From: Torymus aiolomorphi
Taxonomy: Eukaryota > Arthropoda > Insecta > Hymenoptera > Torymidae
Length of the DNA: 64,000 nt
NCBI GenBank assembly: GCA_036365515.1
Contig: CM070873.1
Coordinates: 172,113,104 to 172,177,103 of the forward strand
Direction: 5' to 3'
In this document: positions 1-11,649 of the stretch, piece after piece
Layout: each line of letters opens with the position of its first letter
Numbering within the stretch: position 1 is the first letter of the stretch
Translations under genes and position numbers: made by a program
Notes under the pieces: model-generated
The model's input: only the letters and a program-made list of their open reading frames with translations
The model's database searches: none
What the model was told of the DNA's origin: nothing

Positions 1-854
1 TGTACTGCATGCCTTGTTTCGATATTACCTATTTTCCTCCTTGTCTAATAATGTTTTTCTCTTGCAGATTCACTTCAAGGCTGCCGTCTCCACATATCAA
101 AGAGAGCGAAAGGAGAGTATAGTATATTTTCACGGATGGCAAGAGCTATTACATATTACACATCAACTTCAGCTGGGGCAGGGCATGGTTGCAACACGAG
201 GAGCTCGCAATGCTCCTCTACAAGAGTGCTGTCTTCGCTTCTAGTATAGTACCAGGTAATAGTGAAAATTAGGACGACGCATGGGTTGCTTGAGCCCTCT
301 TCTGCTAAGCATTTCTTCTTTAGTAAGTTATAGGCTTTATTTCTGTTCATGATGTTTAGGCAGAAAGAAGCCCTTACAGACGTAGCTGGGATTTTTCCCA
401 TATTTTCCTCAACTAATTGTAAGGCTCAAAAGTGAGCGTTACAAACTCCCCCTCCCAAGACCGAAGCGTGACCCCGCGGTTCGCAAGAATATCTAACACC
501 CATGTTACAATAGCAGCAAGGTTCGTGACTAGGGTACTTACATACAGGATGCCGTCAGTTAGTACGGTAACACTTCGTATCTAGCACTAGGCGCTCTTAC
601 AATCGCACATGATTCACCCACATTCGCACTCCATTCACAACAAAGTTTTGTACCGATGAAACCGCAGCAGGTCATTGGCTTGACAACAATATTATACAAT
701 ACATACAATCGAGGACACACTTTGGCGTCCAAGGCAATACAGCGAAAATAATAACGTATCTTACAAAACAAAGAAAAAATGTTTTACGGGCGAAAAAAAC
801 TATTCTACAAGATCTATCATTGATTTTTGGTTATCGTTAAGCCGCCGAAGTATT
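1..854. other. No recognisable feature
   Basis: Short open frames exist on both strands, but none has a recognisable domain or start context. I see no repeat or RNA gene here. Confidence 0.5.
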
Positions 855-1075
855 CTACCGTGAAAAAAAAGAATATTTAACAAAAAAAAACAATATTTCA
901 CAAACGAAAAAAAGGTATTCTACAAAATGAACGTTCTTTTTTTTGTTCTGATTAGTTACGCCAAGTGTTCTACAACGCAGCAAAAAAAGTTTTACAAACG
1001 AAAAAGAAAAAAAAGTAAAGTATTCTACAAAATGAACACTGATTTTTTTTTTGTTCTGATTGACGCAATAGAATT
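855..1075. repeat. AT-rich direct duplication, about 120-bp period
   Basis: The block containing TATTCTACAAAATGAAC, a run of T, then TTGTTCTGATT occurs twice, near 912 and near 1019, separated by A-rich spacer containing CAAACGAAAAA. The two copies differ mainly in homopolymer length. It looks like a local tandem duplication; no function is implied. Confidence 0.6.
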
Positions 1076-1852
1076 CGTTTGGTCTGGTAAGTGGCCGTGA
1101 CAATTCTGAGTTGCGATGGAGTGATGGACTTCCTAATCAACATGCTGAAGCTACGGTTAATGCACGTTTTTCGTGTTCATGAGTAGCCATGTGGCGTAAC
1201 TCAATTTATCATTACTCATATCTATTGCCACCTCATTCATACGCTCTTCATCAACAACCTCCGTACTCACTGTCCCGACAAGTGGCAGCAAGTAAGTCAC
1301 CCCATTACTACAATGGCAATGAGTTGTACGAGAGTTTGTGCACAATTCTGGACATTTCTAAATATTGCAAAGTTGTCTCGATACCACAACAAAAGTTTCG
1401 GTAAGGGTGTTTCGATAAAAATAGGGTGGGTTTTTAAGCGTAAATCAACCACAGAAATTTTCACTCATCATAGTATCTACCTAATCCTAGCAGCACAGAT
1501 AACAATTGTTCTGAGATTTCTATTTTTGGCGATAGCAATGATTAAGATTCCCGAAATCGCTGCGTAACCCTACTATCAACTCTATCCTTACCATCAACAA
1601 CTACTCTAAGTTAAGGACTTGTTGAGCAATAGAGTCGTTGAGCAGTTATCTCGTATCCTACAACAATGAATTATGGAACAAACCTACAACACCGACAATT
1701 ATGCCAGGGATGTTGCATTAGAGGAGGGGGTATGACACATTTTCGAGACCATGTGCGATCTCCTTAATTTCCCCCAAACCCTTAGCATCGACAACTAATG
1801 TGCTATAAGCTTTTACTTGGGACTAGTGGCTTGATGCCTTCCCTATTTTTCA
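1076..1852. other. No recognisable feature
   Basis: Mixed-composition DNA with short, unsupported open frames on both strands. I recognise no domain and see no internal repeat. Confidence 0.45.
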
Positions 1853-2120
1853 ACAAGATCCATGTATTTCGATAAGATCACGGAGTTTCGATAAGATAGA
1901 GGTGTTTTGATAAAATTGAGGTGTTTCGATAAGATTGAGGTGTTTTAATAACATACAGGTGTCTCTATAAAATTGAGGTGCTTCCATAAGATAGAGGTGT
2001 TTCAATAAAATTGAGGTGTTTCGATAAGATAGAGGTGTTTCGAAAAAATTGAGGTGTTTCGATAAGATAGAGGTATTTCAATAAAATTGAGGTGTTTGGA
2101 TAATATAGAGGTGTTTCGGT
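1853..2120. repeat. 19-bp minisatellite
   Basis: About 14 tandem copies of a 19-bp unit close to GAGGTGTTTCGATAAGATA. From about 1960 the copies alternate between two variants (GATAAGATA and AATAAAATT endings), giving a 38-bp dimer. The alternation suggests that dimers were the unit amplified. Open frames across it on the minus strand are by-products of the repeat. Confidence 0.85.
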
Positions 2121-2650
2121 ACAGCGAGGGATGAGACAACGCGAAGGAGTTTCGAGAACCTTCGAGGGTTTCGACAACTAGGTGGTGAGCTCCACCCTAA
2201 CGCCCGCCCGAGGACGGAGGCGCGGTCTGTCTCGGTAGGAGATCGATTGAGGGGCGGTACTCGACGCACACTCCCTCTGTTTCCGACAATATTCATTCAC
2301 ATAAGTCCTTGTGTTCGCGGCCGACCTACCACACCTAAAACTGAACACACCTCGCCTGGGCCGAGGACACTGGGTGTATCGACGTCCCATTTTATGGCAG
2401 TTTTGGAACTGTATTGAACCTATCTACCTTACAACTAATGGAGGCGGAGGAAACGGAGGGGGTGGAAGGGTTGTCTTCTTCCCGCATCTTGCTAGGAAGA
2501 CAGGCTGCTACGGAGTAGGTAGGGCTCAGAGCGCCCATTCTGATACCATTCGACCTCCTGTCGGTCAATGACTGTTGGAGACAGGAACTGCTCTTCCCAA
2601 TTTATTTGTGCCCTAGTCTCCTACCGTAACTTCGCTTCCCTCATCCGAAA
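2121..2650. other. GC-rich stretch, possibly the 3' end or LTR of the neighbouring gypsy element
   Basis: Base composition switches from AT-rich to GC-rich here and stays so to about 3400, the distal end of the minus-strand gypsy element. An LTR would be expected in this position, but I could not find a matching copy beyond 7432. It is therefore unassigned. Confidence 0.3.
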
Positions 2651-3207
2651 TCAGTTCATGGCCGTATCTCGGATGATCGGGGTGTGCGGCCTCCAACAGC
2701 TGTCAAACGGGTCCCGAAGTACTGGGGGCACAGCTACCCTCGGGAGGTCGCTCAGGCTGTTCCCATCTGGAACTGTCTGGACGCCCCGATCGTGTATGAA
2801 TATGATATCCCTCTGCTCCAGCATCACCCGGGATTTTCTCCCCTGTCCTCTTGAGGTGAAAGGTTTCGCCTCCAGCACTTCCTTCGCCTTCTTCTGCCTC
2901 TCCCTTGGTAGCTTTGACTTGGCCCCGGTGTTCTGGGCCACTGCCGGAGGTTCTTCTGGTCCAGAATCTCCACTCTCTGACCCCCTCTCGAGCGTCGACT
3001 CCACCCCAGAAACGGGTCATACAACAATCTCTCCATGGGGTCACGTTCCCGAAGCGCCAGGGAAGCACTAGTCTGAGCGGGTGTGGACGCCTGATGCGGC
3101 CACCCACTCATGGTAGTGAGACCATAAACTACTACCGGAAGAAGAGGCTGATGCAACCCCAACGTGCTCCTGGCAACACTGAGCAACGCCCAAGGTGAGA
3201 CTTCCAA
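2651..3207 (-). pseudogene. Unrecognised GC-rich tail of gypsy A
   Basis: Lies just beyond the integrase C-terminus on the same strand. Overlapping open frames of 117, 127 and 134 residues exist. The 117-residue frame is rich in E, S, R and P and has a basic patch near its middle, but no domain is recognisable. GC content is much higher than the window average. It may be a third ORF, the C-terminal extension of the polyprotein, or untranslated DNA in which few stops occur by chance. No function is assigned. Confidence 0.3.
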
Positions 3208-3244
3208 CCGAGCCTCTTTCCCTCCTTAAGCCACAAACAGCCCC

Positions 3245-3736
3245 TTACTGGACGGTATGTCCACCAGGGGCCCTACGCCGAAGACGGTAGCGTCCGCCTA
3301 TACCGGGCAATGCAAGGGTTGGCTGGCGCTTCTTCCGCGGCCTCTTCCCCTTCCGACCATCTTGGCGGCTCCCTGACGCTGAAGCTTCTGGATCTGTGGA
3401 GGGTAATGGGGAATTCGTGTCATTCTGTACGAAGGGTTTCAAATCCGAGATGTGCACCTTCGAAATGCGGTGACTACCTACGTCCTCTAACTCATATACC
3501 ACTGGTGACAATACTTTCTGAATTATACATAGTTCAGTGAACTTTGGTGCCAATTTGGCCGCGAAATTCTGGGCCGCTGCTGACAAAACATGGTTTCTAC
3601 GTACTACTAAGTCACCAACTACAAACGAGAGATCACGACGATTTTTGTTATAGTATTTTGCTTGCTTTTCATTAGCAAGCTGTAACTGTTTCTGGACAAG
3701 ATTGTATACGGGAGACGTTTCAGTCGATCCGCCCAC
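3245..3736 (-). pseudogene. Gypsy A integrase C-terminal region
   Basis: The 163-residue frame contains the segment typical after the gypsy integrase core: a helix rich in Q, K and N (QKQLQLANEKQAKYYNKNRR), then GDLVVRRNH, then a basic, low-complexity tail with KGKRPRKKRQ. In the family the GDLV motif begins the SH3-like DNA-binding C-terminal domain of integrase. The frame overlaps the core fragment at 3619-4029 in a different phase, so a frameshift separates them. It is a broken continuation of the polyprotein rather than an independent gene. Confidence 0.75.
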
Positions 3737-4260
3737 ACTTTCGAATCATCTATTTCAACTCGATAATCATTCTCTTGCTGCTGACATAGGTTCGGAATAG
3801 AGCGGGGATTTCTACCGAAATTTAGAAAAGTGGCAGACAACCAAGTCGACGAATGCACCGTAGTATTGATCGCGTATACGAATTCGTGAAGATGGATATC
3901 CCAATTAAGATGATCCTCCTTCATGAACATTGCCATCATTGTTTTTAGTGTTCGGTTCACCCTCTCGGTGGGGTTGGCTTGAGAATGGTATGGAGCAATG
4001 GTGGTCTGAATGACCCTCAATTCTTTCAACCGCGACGCACTAGGTTATTTGAAAATTCGATTCCATTATCCGTGACTAAGTACTTTGGGCAACCACGCCT
4101 GGACACGACCAATTCGTCAAAAGGTTTCGAGATTGTTTGAGCAACAACAAGCCATGGACCTTCGACCTCACGCCTTGCCATCAACCCTGATGGAGCTTGT
4201 TGTGATACTTTATGCAATTGGCAATCCAAGCATTGTTTCACATAACTAGATACGTTATTA
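3619..4260 (-). pseudogene. Gypsy A integrase zinc-finger and core remnants
   Basis: The upstream frame (4026-4241) begins with QCLDCQLHKVSQQAPSG, the CxxC half of the integrase HHCC zinc finger. It then jumps from EGPWLVVAQ to a stretch ending GCPKYLVTDNGIEFSN, which holds the second catalytic Asp. The downstream frame (3619-4029) holds AYHSQAN-like IAPYHSQANPTERVNRTLK, whose Glu is the third catalytic residue. The first catalytic Asp and about 40 neighbouring residues are missing between AQ and TISKPF, so this integrase is inactive. A frameshift joins the two pieces near 4027. Confidence 0.85.
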
Positions 4261-4524
4261 CTTATTGATGGCCAAAACTAAGTTTGAGCGACCCGACAAC
4301 CAGTCTTTTCGGCACCGAGGTGTTCGGCATGAGGAGGGTTACGACATTCGAACAGGACTCGCTCTCTGTCTGCCTTCGGGACAATTAACTTTCACCTATC
4401 CAAATCAGCGACTGTATAGTCGAAGAGCTGATTGGAGCAATGTTTATACAAGAAATTATTCTAGATCTTCCAGTCAGAGTATTTGGAGGGGTTTTTTCTA
4501 CTGAACTAAAATAACGTGAATGCT

Positions 4525-5040
4525 ATTCGTCGGGATCACCTACTCCTATGACAGCTATATCATCTACCTCCTCATCAAAGGCTCGGGATAATGCGTCAGG
4601 GACTTTGTGTAGAGCCACTCTCCGATGAACAATTTAGTCTTGTACGCTTGGAGGGCGGTAGCCCATTTGCCAAGCGCCCGGTTGGATCTCTCAAATTATG
4701 GAGCCACAGAAGACTGCTATGATCTGTTATGACCGTTAATTCTTCTCCTAACAAATAACCCCTAAGCTTTTCTACTGCTCACAGTACTGCTAAGCACTCT
4801 TTTTCTGTAACGGTATAGTTCTTTTCTGCCTTCGTTAAGGAACGACTAGCGTACACGATAGGATGTTCCCCATCCACGAATTCTTGGCTGAGCACGGCTC
4901 CTAATTGCCGATTGCTCGCGTCAGTTTGTAGTATAAATGGTAAATTTAGATCCAGTCGCGCCAATACGGGAGTTTGTGTAAGCAGAAGGCGTAACGTATT
5001 AAATGCCTTCTGCTCTCCCCCTCCCGAGACCAACGAACAT
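4525..5040 (-). pseudogene. Gypsy A RNase H domain remnant
   Basis: Contains PFILQTDASNRQLGAVLSQE (first catalytic Asp in TDAS), HPIVYASRSLTKAEKNYTVT and EKECLAVL, the hallmark run of gypsy RNase H. The next codon is a stop where the family has Trp (LAVLW). The frame then continues as AVEKLRGYLLGEELTVITDH. Further along, after another frameshift, LHKVPDALSRAFDEE closes the domain near 4530. The domain degrades the RNA strand of the RNA-DNA hybrid during reverse transcription. It is clearly broken here. Confidence 0.85.
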
Positions 5041-5800
5041 TCTTTTTAAGGAGATCGTTTAAGGGGCTTTTCAAATCGGCAAGGTTTTGAATGAACCTAG
5101 CGTACCACGTTACCATCCCTAGAAAACTACGTAATTGTCTTAGATTTTTAGGGGATAGAAAATTCAAAATTGGCGCTATCTTATCCGAATCTGTCTTCAA
5201 CCCCTCTTTATTTACAACAAAGCCTAGATATCGGATTTCAGAACAACACACATTGCATTTGTCACTGTTCACCTGCAATCCTACTTCTATTAGTTTCGAG
5301 AGGTCCTTTACTAATAAATCTAGATGTTTGTCAAAGGTATCAGTGGTGATAATGATATCGTCCATGTATACAAAGACTTGGGGTTGCCATTCTGGCCCGA
5401 AAATATTATCCATTGCCCTTTGGAAACTCGCTGGGGCATTGGTTAATTCATAAGGAAGGCGAGTTAACTGAAAAAGACCTTTGCCTGGTATCGCGAATGC
5501 CGTAATCTCCTGACTAGATTCCTCTAGAGGAATTTGATGGTAGGCTTGTCTTAAGTCAATTTTCAATAGATATTTTGTAATTCCTAAATTATCCAGTAAG
5601 CTATCCATATGAGGGAGAAGATAGGCATCTTTCTTAGTAACTTTATTAAGCAGACGATAGTCAATGCAAAATCGAATGGACACATTCTTTTTTGGTACTA
5701 ATACTGGACAACTACTCCACGGACTTTCGAGGGTTCGACTATACCTCTGCTAACACTCGATCTATTTCTGCATGAGTTGCTGCCAAAGCTTTGGGGAAAT
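4946..5800 (-). pseudogene. Gypsy A reverse transcriptase remnant
   Basis: The 245-residue frame from 5683 down carries the ordered RT motifs FCIDYRLLNKVTKKDAYLLP, LLKIDLRQAYHQIPL (catalytic Asp), LPYELTNAPASFQRAMD and the active-site box VYMDDIIITT. These are followed by CNVCCSEIRYLGFVVN and the thumb/connection LRSFLGMVTWYARFI. This is a near-complete fingers-palm-thumb region. Upstream (5683-5800) the frame is broken, and downstream it runs into another phase before RNase H. The YMDD and surrounding motifs place it with Ty3/gypsy rather than copia or BEL. Confidence 0.9.
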
Positions 5801-5856
5801 GCATCCAGCTCTCTGTTTTATTGGAGAATGTACCTGCACATCAATTTTATGTGACG

Positions 5857-6540
5857 TTATTCATCACCGGCTGTGCCTCTGCCCGAAATTTCGAGAAGTG
5901 GGAGCAGCTTGACTCGTAAAAGTATTCTCTCCCCTTGAGATAGCTCGGGCACTCCATTAATAGCGGCTACTGCATAGACTGTACTAGGGTTCTGGTTTTT
6001 AGGATAACAGGGGTGAACGATACCTTTTGGAGTGTACCAAGTTCGATCTTCGAAATTGATTAGCATTTGCAGGTGCTCCATAAGGTCGATTCCTAATATA
6101 ATGTCATAGTTAATAGAATTCGACACCCTAATGCGAATGGTGACTTCATCTCTGTTTATCGTGAAAGTTAATTCTACCTCGCCTACTATTTTATCCGTTT
6201 GGCCGTTTGCCATGACCATGTAGGTTGAACAGGGTGTTATTCTAGATTTGACTAATTCAGCTGGTTTTGGACCTAAGAACGAAGCTATGGCTCCACTATG
6301 CAGCAATGCTGGGAAAACGCGACCATGAATTTCGATACTAACATAGAGGCGATTGTCAACATGTCCTACGGCTGCCGTTTGGCACGGTGGCGTTGATGTG
6401 AAACATGTTTTGGCTAAATTTGTCTCCGATTGAATCGGAGATTCTACTGAGGCTAACGCTCTACTATTCGACGGTGATGAATTGTGTTTCTCATCCCCTT
6501 CTGCGGTCCCCTTAGTTGCGTAGCTGCAGTTTGGACCCAT
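5857..6540 (-). pseudogene. Gypsy A aspartic protease region, active site altered
   Basis: Residues about 65-140 have the retropepsin layout: VSIEIHGRVFPALLHSGA, then IASFLGPK, then YDIILGIDLMEHLQMLINF near the C-terminal side (the ILG motif and flap region). The catalytic triad that should read D-S/T-G reads H-S-G, so the active-site Asp is lost. The N-terminal 60 residues are low-complexity, as in the Gag-Pol linker. It lies between Gag (6749 on) and RT (from 5800), the expected order. Confidence 0.75.
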
Positions 6541-6748
6541 TGCAATAACAACTCCTGGATGTCCGCATCTGTAGCATAGGATCCCTCGCCTTTCTTTGCA
6601 ACCTTTGTCCTTGTTTTTGACATACCCAGAATTAGTCGGCTGCCGTGCTATTTCCCACCGGCGTTGGAGGGGTAGATGAACTCTTGTTATCTGACGCTGG
6701 TTGGTGTGGCCTCATCGGCACTTCCTTATTCTCCTGTGCCTTGCTGGT

Positions 6749-7432
6749 TTATTGGACTGGCTTCACACTTGGTATCGTTCTACTTGGGGATGTTATATTT
6801 CTCCCTTGTCGTTTCGGTATTAAGTAGTCTTTGGTAACTTCTTTTACAGCAGCCACGTTTTTTTGGCCTTCCATTTCCGTTGTATTTATGATCGATACCT
6901 TCTTTTGCTTTTTCATTTTGTAGGCGAAGTTCGGAAAAAGCGCCGATTCGGGAGGTGGTGGGGGACGATAAGTTTTCTCCTTTTCTCGCCTCATCTCCTC
7001 TCTTTGTTCCACGATCTGCAGTTCTTCAAATGTTCTGAACTGGTCTCTGAATATGAGGCGATAGAGTGAGGGGTGCAAGTTTCGATATGCTCTTTCGAGT
7101 TGTGCCTCTAACGTCATTTTTGGCATTACTTTGTCTAACAACAATCTAAAGTTTGAAAGGAAAGTCGAAATTGGTTCCTTCGGCCCTTGGGCTTGGAAAT
7201 CCGAAACCCCATATTGCAGGGGAAGGGCTGCGAAGAAGTCTGAAGTCGAATTCCAATTTCTACTTAATGGCCTTGCCCAGCAACGGGCCTGACAATATCG
7301 ACGGAATCAATTTTAATATTTCACCATCTGTTACACTCAACGAGTACTGACACCCTTTAGTTCTTTCTATGAATTCCTCGACGTCTTCTTTATACTCCCC
7401 AAAGAAACTAACCTGCCACTTTTGCAATAGAG
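6749..7432 (-). pseudogene. Gypsy A Gag remnant
   Basis: On the minus strand from about 7425, the frame reads VSFFGEYKEDVEEFIERTKG and ends near LSGPLLGKAIK at a stop. This matches the start of the retrotransposon Gag (capsid-like) domain. A second phase then continues with a Gag C-terminal part (7144 to 6749) containing LERAYRNLHPSLYRLIF and a proline-rich linker. At least one stop and one frameshift separate them near 7270. No zinc knuckle was seen. Confidence 0.7.
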
Positions 7433-8071
7433 TGCATGTTTGGCTTTCTCTTTGGAATTACGTAACAAGGTTCGAAAAACGTCTCGACGTTTCTACTACC
7501 GACGGAAGTGAAAACGAGGCGTACCTCGGGACATTTTGTGAAGTATAACGATAATCTAACGGTAAAGCGTTTTGTTTGCAAAAATTCACGAAAATTATTA
7601 CCAGGGTGGACAAAATGCTAGAAGGTACTTTTTAGAAAGCCACCAAAAAGCTTCTACTATTCCGAATAGTACTAGATAAGCGACGGATAACAAGGTTTCC
7701 AGCTTTAATTTAGTTGCGGTTAATATTCGGCAATCAAACACTAAAATGTTTTCTTTACGAAATTATTTTTGCTAATAACTCATTAAAAAGAATGAATTTA
7801 AAGCAACCTACTTTTAACTAATATTATTTAAAAACACGTTAGAAGTAATACCAAGTTGAATATAATATTCGATGGCAACTATAACTTTAAATACTTTGTC
7901 AGAAAGTAATCACCGCTTAAATACAATATTCGAAAATAATCAGAATCTAAAATTTAAAATGATATTCAAAAATAATAATGTGTTAAATATAATATGTAAA
8001 ACAAAAAAAAAGTATTTAATACAACAATAATATTTTAAATGGTTTATTTAAAACAACAGTAATATTAGTAT
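7433..8071. other. AT-rich spacer, no gene
   Basis: AT-rich DNA between gypsy A and the 5' LTR of gypsy-like B. It has short imperfect repeats of a TATTCGAAAATAAT-like motif (about 7860-7980) but no coding signal. Confidence 0.5.
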
Positions 8072-8288
8072 TGTAACGGTCATAAACGCCTTACATAAAG
8101 TATATATATATATACGTGTATATATATATGTGTATCATGATTTATTATCACAAACATAAGGAATTCTGTTTACCGACACAAGTCTCTCGCGGTGACTCAC
8201 ATTGTCAAAAGTGGTAGTCAACCCGCCATCTGGGTGATAGAGTAATAACTCAATCCATAAGTGCCTAGGTGAGTCTATTCGCACTAAT
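8072..8288 (+). repeat. Gypsy-like B 5' LTR, first part
   Basis: Matches the 3' LTR at 36784-36818 plus 39886-40065 with few differences. It includes an alternating TA microsatellite at 8100-8135 and the shared block TTATTATCACAAACATAAGG. It ends in GCACTAAT, the duplicated target of the giant insertion. Confidence 0.85.
8281..8288 (+). repeat. 8-bp target-site duplication, left copy (GCACTAAT)
   Basis: Immediately outside the CAGTGTTGGG terminus. The same octamer follows the opposite terminus at 32559-32566. The undisrupted 3' LTR has it once, in CGCACTAATGGTCACGG near 40060. Confidence 0.93.
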
Positions 8289-8329
8289 CAGTGTTGGGCA
8301 AACGATTGTGCAAAAGTGCCACGAGCTAT

Positions 8330-8480
8330 CGAACGACGGAAGCGCGCCGTGGCAAACAGCGGCGAAGCCGCGAAACTCGCTGCCACAGCAGCCGCCGCGG
8401 CAGCCGCGGCGTCTGGCCGCTGGGGCAACTTGAGTTGCAGGTTAAGTTCGATTACTCCAATTTAAAGAAATTGCAGTGAA
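8330..8480. other. GC-rich subterminal block of the left arm
   Basis: Clustered CCGCGG and GCAGCCGC motifs stand out from the AT-rich arm. A 62-residue open frame (arginine- and serine-rich) crosses it, and the mirror copy keeps a 64-residue frame at 32368-32562. GC-rich subterminal repeats are a common site of transposase binding in hAT elements; that role here is conjecture. Confidence 0.45.
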
Positions 8481-8664
8481 CGAGTAAAGTTATGTTGATA
8501 TTATGAACAATATGCAGAAACACGTCTTGAAACGATGGAGAAAATATCAGATAAGTAACCTATGCTATTATTTAAGTTATTTTGTGTATTTGGATAATCA
8601 TTCAAATACTCAAAATATTCTTCGATAAATCTAAATTATTTTTCGAATAGATACTTTGTGCATT

Positions 8665-9430
8665 TTTTTATTTCAGAGACGACGGTACATTCAGAATGCG
8701 AGTATGCTTTGACAAAAGACGTATAAACTGAAGATTACTCATTCGGACAATCAGACATCAGACATGAAGAGGACAATAAGAATGTGCATTAAGTTTAGAG
8801 TTTTCAACCTTCAGATTATTAAATAATTATAAAATAGTTTTGCGGCTAGTGAAGAAGAAAATATTAGAAGCAAGAAGAACTAGACCTAGTAAAAAAAAGC
8901 AATCACCAAGTGCAGTTGCGATCTCAGCTGCATTATTTATTTCAGGAGACGGTACATTCAGAATGCACATTGGACAAAAAACTATAAACTGAAGATTATT
9001 CATGAAGACAACCAGATATAAAGAGGACAATAAGAATGTGCATTAAGTTTAGAGTTTTCAACCTTCAGATTATTAAATAATCATTGAATAGTTTTGTGGC
9101 TAGTGCAGATAAAAATATGAGAAACAAGAAGAACAATATGTAAAAAAGAACAGTTACATAGTGCAGTTGCGTTGACTACTGCATTTTTTGTTTTAGAAGA
9201 TGGTATATTAAGAATGCAAATTGATCAAAGAAGTATAAATCGAAGATTATTCATTCAGACAATCAGACATGAAGAGGAAAATAAGGATGTGAATTAAGTT
9301 TACGGCTTTTCACCAACAGATTATTAAATCATTATAAAATAATTTTATGGCTAGTGCAGAAGAAAATATTAGAAACAAGAAAAACATCATTTAAAAAAAA
9401 ACAATCCTCAAGTGCCATTGCAATGTCTAC
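8665..9430 (+). repeat. Tandem triplicate, about 250-267-bp unit (left arm)
   Basis: The phrase GACGGTACATTCAGAATGC and its diverged forms start at 8681, 8948 and 9199. Each is followed by a run ending in ATTATTAAATAAT and GTGGCTAGTGCAGA. The same triplicate is mirrored at about 31417-32185, so it predates or accompanied arm duplication. Confidence 0.75.
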
Positions 9431-9539
9431 TAATTACAGTGAAAAGTAATTTCATACCCTGTGCTGTGTTACAGCAGACTCGTCTATAACTTCTGGCTGG
9501 GATCAAGCTTTAATATGTAAGAACTTTTCTCTTAAAATT

Positions 9540-10623
9540 TTCTTTAAAATAGGTGAACGTAAATCACATGTACAATATGTACTGTGTGCACTTCATATTA
9601 TGGTTAGGTACAAATACCAATATTGTTATATAGTGACTGATTAGAGTTTTATAATATGTTAATATTTGATGTATTATGATATAAACTAACTTTTCAGGAA
9701 ACTTAATTTTAAATTACAAAAACAGCATTGAAAATGCGTAGCAAATATAATACAATGTTGTGCAAATAGGTGATGGATTTCTCGTGAAGTATTTCTAAAG
9801 TGAGTTTAAAAAATACATTGAATAAAATCTATCGATCATAAACAATAAGAGATGAACTCTAAATCAAAATACCAAAAGGAGAAATCATTTAAATAAAAAA
9901 ATATGCTTATTTGGTTACTTTTTATTTATTCAAGTCGCAACTGGGCACATAATTGATTTAAACTTATTGCTGATAAAAGACATTCGTTTGCAACTACTGG
10001 CTTGAGTTACAAGAGTATTCTACATTTTGTCGAAGAAGTAGGACTATAAATCAGTTTAATTGAGATTGATATTATAAATTTTATTATCACTAGCACTAAT
10101 ACTAATACCAAAGTGAAATCATCAATATATGTATGGTTGTGAGTCTCGCATTGCAGTTTGGCATAAATACCATTATTGTTTCAGCGACTAAGTTATGGTA
10201 ATTGATAAATTAAAAGTATTTGCAACAAAAAAAATAAAATATCTCACTTATGTTGAATTACAAAACAAATGTAAGAGTATATGTAGTAAATATAATACCA
10301 TAATGTCCAAGCCGATAATGAATTTCTTGCATTGTATTTCTGAAGGACGTTTAAAACATGGAATTTCATAAAATGTAATAAATGTTGTATGTCATTTCAT
10401 AAATGTTGTTCTAATTTTCTCTCACACCTTTTTCCAAGCATATATTTATAAACAATGACAGACTAAAAACATAAAATACCAGAAAAAGTTAATTTAAATG
10501 TCATTAAAAATATTAGATCCGTGAAACTTGTTGAAGTGTATTTACTTTGAATGTTGCTCTTTAACTCTTTGAATTAAAAAATATACTTATATTCAACCAA
10601 TTTTTATTTATTCGAGTCCAACT
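9540..10623 (+). repeat. Two diverged copies of a roughly 550-bp unit (left arm)
   Basis: Similar blocks occur near 9740 (AAATATAATACAATGTTGTG) and 10290 (AAATATAATACCATAATGTC). Both are followed by GTATTTCT and GTTTAAAA, and both units end in TTTTTATTTATTC. They are about 550-680 bp apart depending on the landmark. No coding potential is seen. Confidence 0.5.
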
Positions 10624-11010
10624 CCCTGCAAAAACTATTTTATTAAAATAGATTCTATCCGATTAAAAAATCCAACATGAAGTAATCGGATATCTTAATA
10701 CGAAAATACCAGTTTTTAAACTATTCAAATTGATTCATCTAAATCAGTTTTTATCAGAATTAATTGATATTTTTCTCACCTTATTAAATCCGATTTAATT
10801 TATATTTAAGTTTTCAATTCAAACTTTAATATGAATCAAATCGGATATAATAAGGTGAGAAAAATATCAATTAATTTTGATAAAAACTGATTTAGATGAA
10901 TCAATTTTAATAGTTTTCAATCTGGTATTTTCGTATTAAGATTTCAGATTACTTCATGTTGGATTTTTTAATCGGATAGAATCTATTTTAATAAGATAGT
11001 TTTTGCAGGG
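10624..11010. mobile_element. Foldback MITE, 387 bp (left arm)
   Basis: Almost the whole element is one inverted repeat, starting CCCTGCAAAAACTATTTTAT and ending in its mirror AGTTTTTGCAGGG, with a short AT-rich loop near 10805-10815. A copy sits at the mirrored position 29834-30222, so it was present before the arms were duplicated. The target duplication is unclear. Confidence 0.85.
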
Positions 11011-11649
11011 CTTGCTTAGTTCGTTGTTCAAACAATATTTCCACGAAATAGTCTACAATTAATAGAAATTATCTCGATAATAATTTCTCAAATCATTATA
11101 TTTATTTGTAATTAATTATGTGTAGAATTAGCAATAAAAATTTTTTATTGTTATATCGTCCAAAATCATACATTTTATAACATTTTTCAACAGTTCATAA
11201 TTCTTCCTAATTACACAGTATTTAATTTTTTTAAAACAAAATCTTTCGGCTATGGGTCAAAGTTAACATCTTTTTAAATCATTTTTTTACTAGCATAAAA
11301 ACTGAAAAAAATTATTTATATGTAAGTTCTACGCAGGATAGTAATAGGAGCAGGTGACAGGCTGCAGGTAAAGTTATCCATCAAAAAATTTCTAAATTTA
11401 AGTAAGGTAAATGTAACACCTAGAAACACTTCGTCAAATGTAGACCCTCGGTAGAAACACTTATATTATTTCAATATAAAAAGAAATGCTTTACACTTTT
11501 AACATAGAAGAAAAATGTTATTAATTTTAATCGGTATTTATGTATTCATAACTAAAATTGCAAACATTTCTCTTTAACATAACTAGAAGAAATAAATTAT
11601 TTTATTGAGTGTTCATAGAAAATTAAAAACACGCTTCTACTTAGGCAGG
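11011..11649. other. AT-rich arm sequence, no gene
   Basis: Unique-looking AT-rich sequence, mirrored at about 29210-29830. No coding potential or internal repeat was seen. Confidence 0.5.

Larger units (their letters stand above)
2650..7432 (-). mobile_element. Gypsy A: decayed Ty3/gypsy-type LTR retrotransposon
   Basis: Read on the minus strand, the remnants follow the order Gag, aspartic protease, reverse transcriptase, RNase H, integrase core, integrase C-terminal region. That is the Ty3/gypsy gene order. All pieces are split by stops and frameshifts, and the integrase has lost part of its catalytic core. No LTR pair, primer-binding site or polypurine tract could be identified, so the outer limits are only those of the recognised coding remnants plus an unrecognised GC-rich tail. 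Confidence 0.85.

Noticed and set aside
1189..1567. Short overlapping frames as a host exon
   Set aside because: No domain, no consistent splice-site pair and no codon signal could be supported by eye.
8291..8479. 62-residue Arg/Ser-rich frame at the left tip of the giant element (and the 64-residue mirror copy at 32368-32562)
   Set aside because: It is in a terminal repeat and mirrored only because the arms are mirrored; GC-rich DNA has few stops; no domain is recognisable.
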